Assembly (NCBI GenBank): GCA_003669555.1
Contig: QWOS01000005.1
Span: forward strand, 1 to 45,932
Reading direction: 5' to 3'
Length of the DNA stretch: 45,932 bases
DNA from: Planctomycetota bacterium
GTDB lineage: Bacteria; Planctomycetota; Planctomycetia; Gemmatales; Gemmataceae
In this document: piece after piece, positions 44,083-45,932 of the stretch
Layout: every line of letters starts with the position of its first letter
Position numbering within the stretch: the first letter of the stretch is position 1
Made by a program: the position numbers and the translations under genes
Notes under the pieces: generated by a model
The model's database searches: none
What the model saw: the letters and a program-made list of their open reading frames with translations, nothing else
What the model was told of the DNA's origin: nothing

Positions 44083-44487
44083 TTATTGCCTATCATTAAA
44101 AGTAGAATGTCCCCTTTTTGGTCTGGCAGGGTGGAGTCCGCTGGAGAGCGTGCCGTATATGCCCCGGCGCAAGGTCTCAAGCGCCGCCGCGACTATTCCG
44201 TCATTGCTGGCACAAACCGCCGGAAAAAGCTCTGGACCGCAATTAAACCCCTGGGATAGAGCCAAATGGCAAGGATGGCCGGTTCGGGCTGCCTCGATGT
44301 AGTCCAGATCATGAACAATGCCTCTATCTTCTACGGTCAACGGCACCGGCTCCACCAGTTTGATACTGGGAATGGGATTTTTATCCAAGGTTTTGGCAAT
44401 CCATCGCGCTTTGCGCTTGGTTTCAAACTGATACTCACATGCCAAGTGTTGCTGGCTGAAGAAAAGGCGCAGCGAGGCAGGTTCCAT
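44083..44487 (-). pseudogene. Truncated histone-deacetylase/acetoin-utilisation-like gene
   Basis: 134 residues that match the N-terminal half of class II histone-deacetylase-like amidohydrolases: FFSQQHLACEYQFETKRKAR, PVPLTVEDRGIVHDLDYIEA, TGHPCHLALSQGF, GIVAAALETLRRGIYGTLSS. It then stops right after GLHPARPKRGHSTFND. Intact members read GLHHA at this point, with both His catalytic; here the second His is Pro (residue 120). The zinc-ligand Asp/His/Asp segments and the rest of the fold (about 150-200 residues) are missing, and no C-terminal part is found downstream in any frame. The ATG follows the TAA stop of the protease gene directly, with GGAGGA inside the protease 3' end, so it would be translated with it. 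A coding remnant is likely; a functional short protein is not excluded. Confidence 0.6.
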
Positions 44488-45201
44488 TTATCCCAGTTCC
44501 TCCTCCATTTCCTGCTCCTTGACCTCCCAGAGATACCAGCGGGGCAATATAGCGGCTGCATGGGCAAAACTGCCGGTGCAATTTCCCGAAGATTTCAGAT
44601 GGATCGTATTGGAAACCACGCCCAGCAGCTTGCCTTTGTTGGTGACGATTGGGCTTCCTGAAATGGCAGGGCCGATCGCAACATCTGATTTAAAGATCAA
44701 TTGGTTGGGGTAGTCCAGTCCTTTACAAACATGAATCGGCAACCAGCCATGGTTCTGTTGGTGGACCCAGGCTTTCATCCTGCGGATGTCGAGGCTTGGG
44801 TTCAGGTTGATGGCAAATTTGGGAACAGCTTTCTTCAACCTCCTGGCGAACCTATAGAATCTGCCGGGGTCGAATTTCTCGTCGCCATAGTGTTCCGGTT
44901 TGTCGCTGGGGCACAGAATAGCGACATCTGAAACGACATCGATAAACAATGGGATCAACGGGAACACCTTGCCACCGGCATTCTTGGCCGTGAGCGGCAA
45001 CGAGAAGTCCGTAAAGGCCCGGTTATGCGGGTATGGCTTGTAATCCCTTTCGCTGACAATGCAATGCGCCGCAGTGATGACATGGCCACAGGGAATGAGA
45101 ATTCCCTGCGCTCCGACATGGGGGAAGGTGATCAAGGCCTTGGTCAAGGAGTCAAGAAACGCTGGTTGGTCCATCTTTGGAGCTCTCGGGGGAAATGCCA
45201 T
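44488..45201 (-). CDS. Trypsin-like serine protease, stand-alone
   Basis: 237 residues without signal peptide or membrane helix, so probably cytoplasmic. Catalytic triad by motif: His46 in VITAAHC, Asp92 in VVSDVAIL and Ser181 in AISGSP (the V8/trypsin-like x-S-G-S-P pattern). The second beta-barrel has KLLGVVSNTI. Cytoplasmic trypsin-like proteases without PDZ domain are known in planctomycetes, some in defence or conflict systems, but I see no partner except the truncated HDAC-like frame. No Shine-Dalgarno sequence is clear at the ATG 45201; Met10 at 45174 is an alternative. TAA at 44488-44490 abuts the next ATG. Confidence 0.75.
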   Translation of the reverse strand: MAFPPRAPKMDQPAFLDSLTKALITFPHVGAQGILIPCGHVITAAHCIVSERDYKPYPHNRAFTDFSLPLTAKNAGGKVFPLIPLFIDVVSDVAILCPSDKPEHYGDEKFDPGRFYRFARRLKKAVPKFAINLNPSLDIRRMKAWVHQQNHGWLPIHVCKGLDYPNQLIFKSDVAIGPAISGSPIVTNKGKLLGVVSNTIHLKSSGNCTGSFAHAAAILPRWYLWEVKEQEMEEELG

Positions 45202-45342
45202 GTTACCGGGAGATCACACTATACACCTGCATATGTCTTTACGCTGAGACAACTTACGAAAAATTTTGATGCCCGATTCCGGCAGGATGCTGCAAGAGGG
45301 TTTACCCTCAGCTCTTTTGTAGAAAGGCTTGCCATGATCGGT

Positions 45343-45588
45343 CTAGAGAGTCTTGACGATAAGACAAACCAGGTTTTGACCACTAATCAGACCCCACTTC
45401 CCAATTATTCCGTCAAGCCTCCTTTCGGCAACGACGACCTCAAAGATCTTCCGGTTTACTGAAGCCTTCCAACCCATTGGTTTGTGTTTTTTGACCCGCT
45501 TCCTGTTTTTTCTGAGTGTCGCCGTAAATTGGCGATATAAGGATGTTGGGGAATAATCAAATTCCACCCCTGCCTTGTGAAAAGACAC
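45343..45588 (-). CDS. Candidate small basic protein, no family recognised
   Basis: 81 residues starting GTG at 45588. GGAGGA lies about 9 bases upstream, a strong ribosome site. The middle is very basic (LRKNRKRVKKHKPMGWK), which would suit nucleic-acid binding; the end RLDGIIGKWGLISGQNLVCL is hydrophobic. No domain recognised. It ends 141 bases before the protease gene on the same strand and could be the first gene of that unit. Codon use and length alone do not prove it is real. Confidence 0.3.
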   Translation of the reverse strand: MSFHKAGVEFDYSPTSLYRQFTATLRKNRKRVKKHKPMGWKASVNRKIFEVVVAERRLDGIIGKWGLISGQNLVCLIVKTL

Positions 45589-45932
45589 AACTGACTTCCT
45601 CCAACCGGATTACCTCATAAACCTCAGAAAAAATTGTGTTTGCTTGCAATCAATCGCCCGGAAAAAAACAAGAAACCAAATCATTTCCGAAATTCCTGGA
45701 ACAGTTTGTATTTTTTTCCCAAAACGAAGCTTATTGAAGAAGGCATCGTCTCAAGGAGGCTGGAAAACAAAGACTGAATTCGGATGCGCTTTCCAAGGTG
45801 TCAGATTGTGGCAACCATGAAGACGAACCCAAGGCCATCCAGAACACCCAGAAAGCCCATCCTTTTTTAAATCGTCCCCTCTGGGGATCAGGGGCCTTGG
45901 AGAATTGTTAGGTTTTTCTTTTCAATCCATAA
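45589..45932. other. AT-rich right end, no gene recognised
   Basis: Positions about 45610-45770 are AT-rich with T-runs (for example around 45710), and probably contain the promoter for the minus-strand unit. A short palindrome-like CCCC/GGGG segment occurs at about 45866-45890. No frame of meaningful length or similarity is present. Confidence 0.45.

Noticed and set aside
42879-44180. 433-codon minus-strand frame opposite the second DUF1501 gene
   Set aside because: Antisense shadow of a gene with clear Tat leader and metal-site motifs; its own sequence shows no family.
45025-45462. 145-codon plus-strand frame across the protease start
   Set aside because: Its first third is antisense to the protease catalytic region and no domain or ribosome site is visible.
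1-45932. tRNA, rRNA, riboswitch or toxin-antitoxin genes
   Set aside because: Looked for by eye along both strands; no cloverleaf with CCA-proximal pattern, no rRNA-like blocks and no familiar riboswitch cores were recognised. A covariance-model scan (Infernal, tRNAscan-SE) would decide.

Overview
The window looks like chromosomal DNA from a planctomycete, most likely a member of the Gemmataceae or a close relative. The evidence is protein families that are abundant in that phylum: two DUF1501 plus PSCyt1/DUF1549/DUF1553 gene pairs, an FGE-sulfatase-domain protein, a giant parallel beta-helix surface protein with the N-terminal motif LEGRTVPAT, Tat-targeted Gfo/Idh/MocA oxidoreductases, and a MoxR/DUF58/vWA cluster. 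The placement is by family recognition only, with no 16S rRNA or database search. I saw no rRNA, tRNA or CRISPR array.

Layout. Positions 1-2150 hold the end of an FGE-sulfatase-domain gene, a cluster of short palindromic repeats, and a graveyard of three unrelated gene remnants (FAD/NAD oxidoreductase tail, PSCyt1 piece, IS66 transposase piece). Positions 2150-6616 (minus) encode a 1488-residue secreted beta-helix/FG-GAP protein with a foreign domain inserted in the helix. terC (minus) follows. Then comes a plus-strand information-processing block, nusA - infB - DUF503 - rbfA - endonuclease III-like, with hairpin terminators after rbfA and after the endonuclease III-like gene. A small HIRAN-like gene converges on a minus-strand block: DUF1501, PSCyt1/DUF1549/LamG/DUF1553, a serine hydrolase-NamZ fusion, a sugar isomerase/epimerase and a Gfo/Idh/MocA dehydrogenase.

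Positions 25987-38467 form one long, tightly packed plus-strand operon: MoxR ATPase, DUF58, BatA-type vWA protein, a second membrane vWA protein, a three-helix membrane protein, a 971-residue Ala/Glu/Lys-rich coiled-coil protein and an alpha/alpha-toroid (squalene-cyclase-like) protein. Spacing and overlaps suggest one cell-envelope machine driven by a MoxR ATPase; its substrate is unknown. It is followed by a Tat-exported Gfo/Idh/MocA protein and a second PSCyt1/DUF1549/DUF1553 + DUF1501 pair.

The right end (minus) has a trypsin-like protease whose stop codon abuts the start of a truncated histone-deacetylase-like gene, an unrecognised small ORF with a good ribosome binding site, and AT-richer DNA with no recognisable gene. 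The strongest candidates for something under-described are the MoxR/vWA/coiled-coil/toroid operon, the beta-helix protein with its inserted domain, the iron-sulfur endonuclease III relative without a visible helix-hairpin-helix motif, and the protease-HDAC coupled pair.
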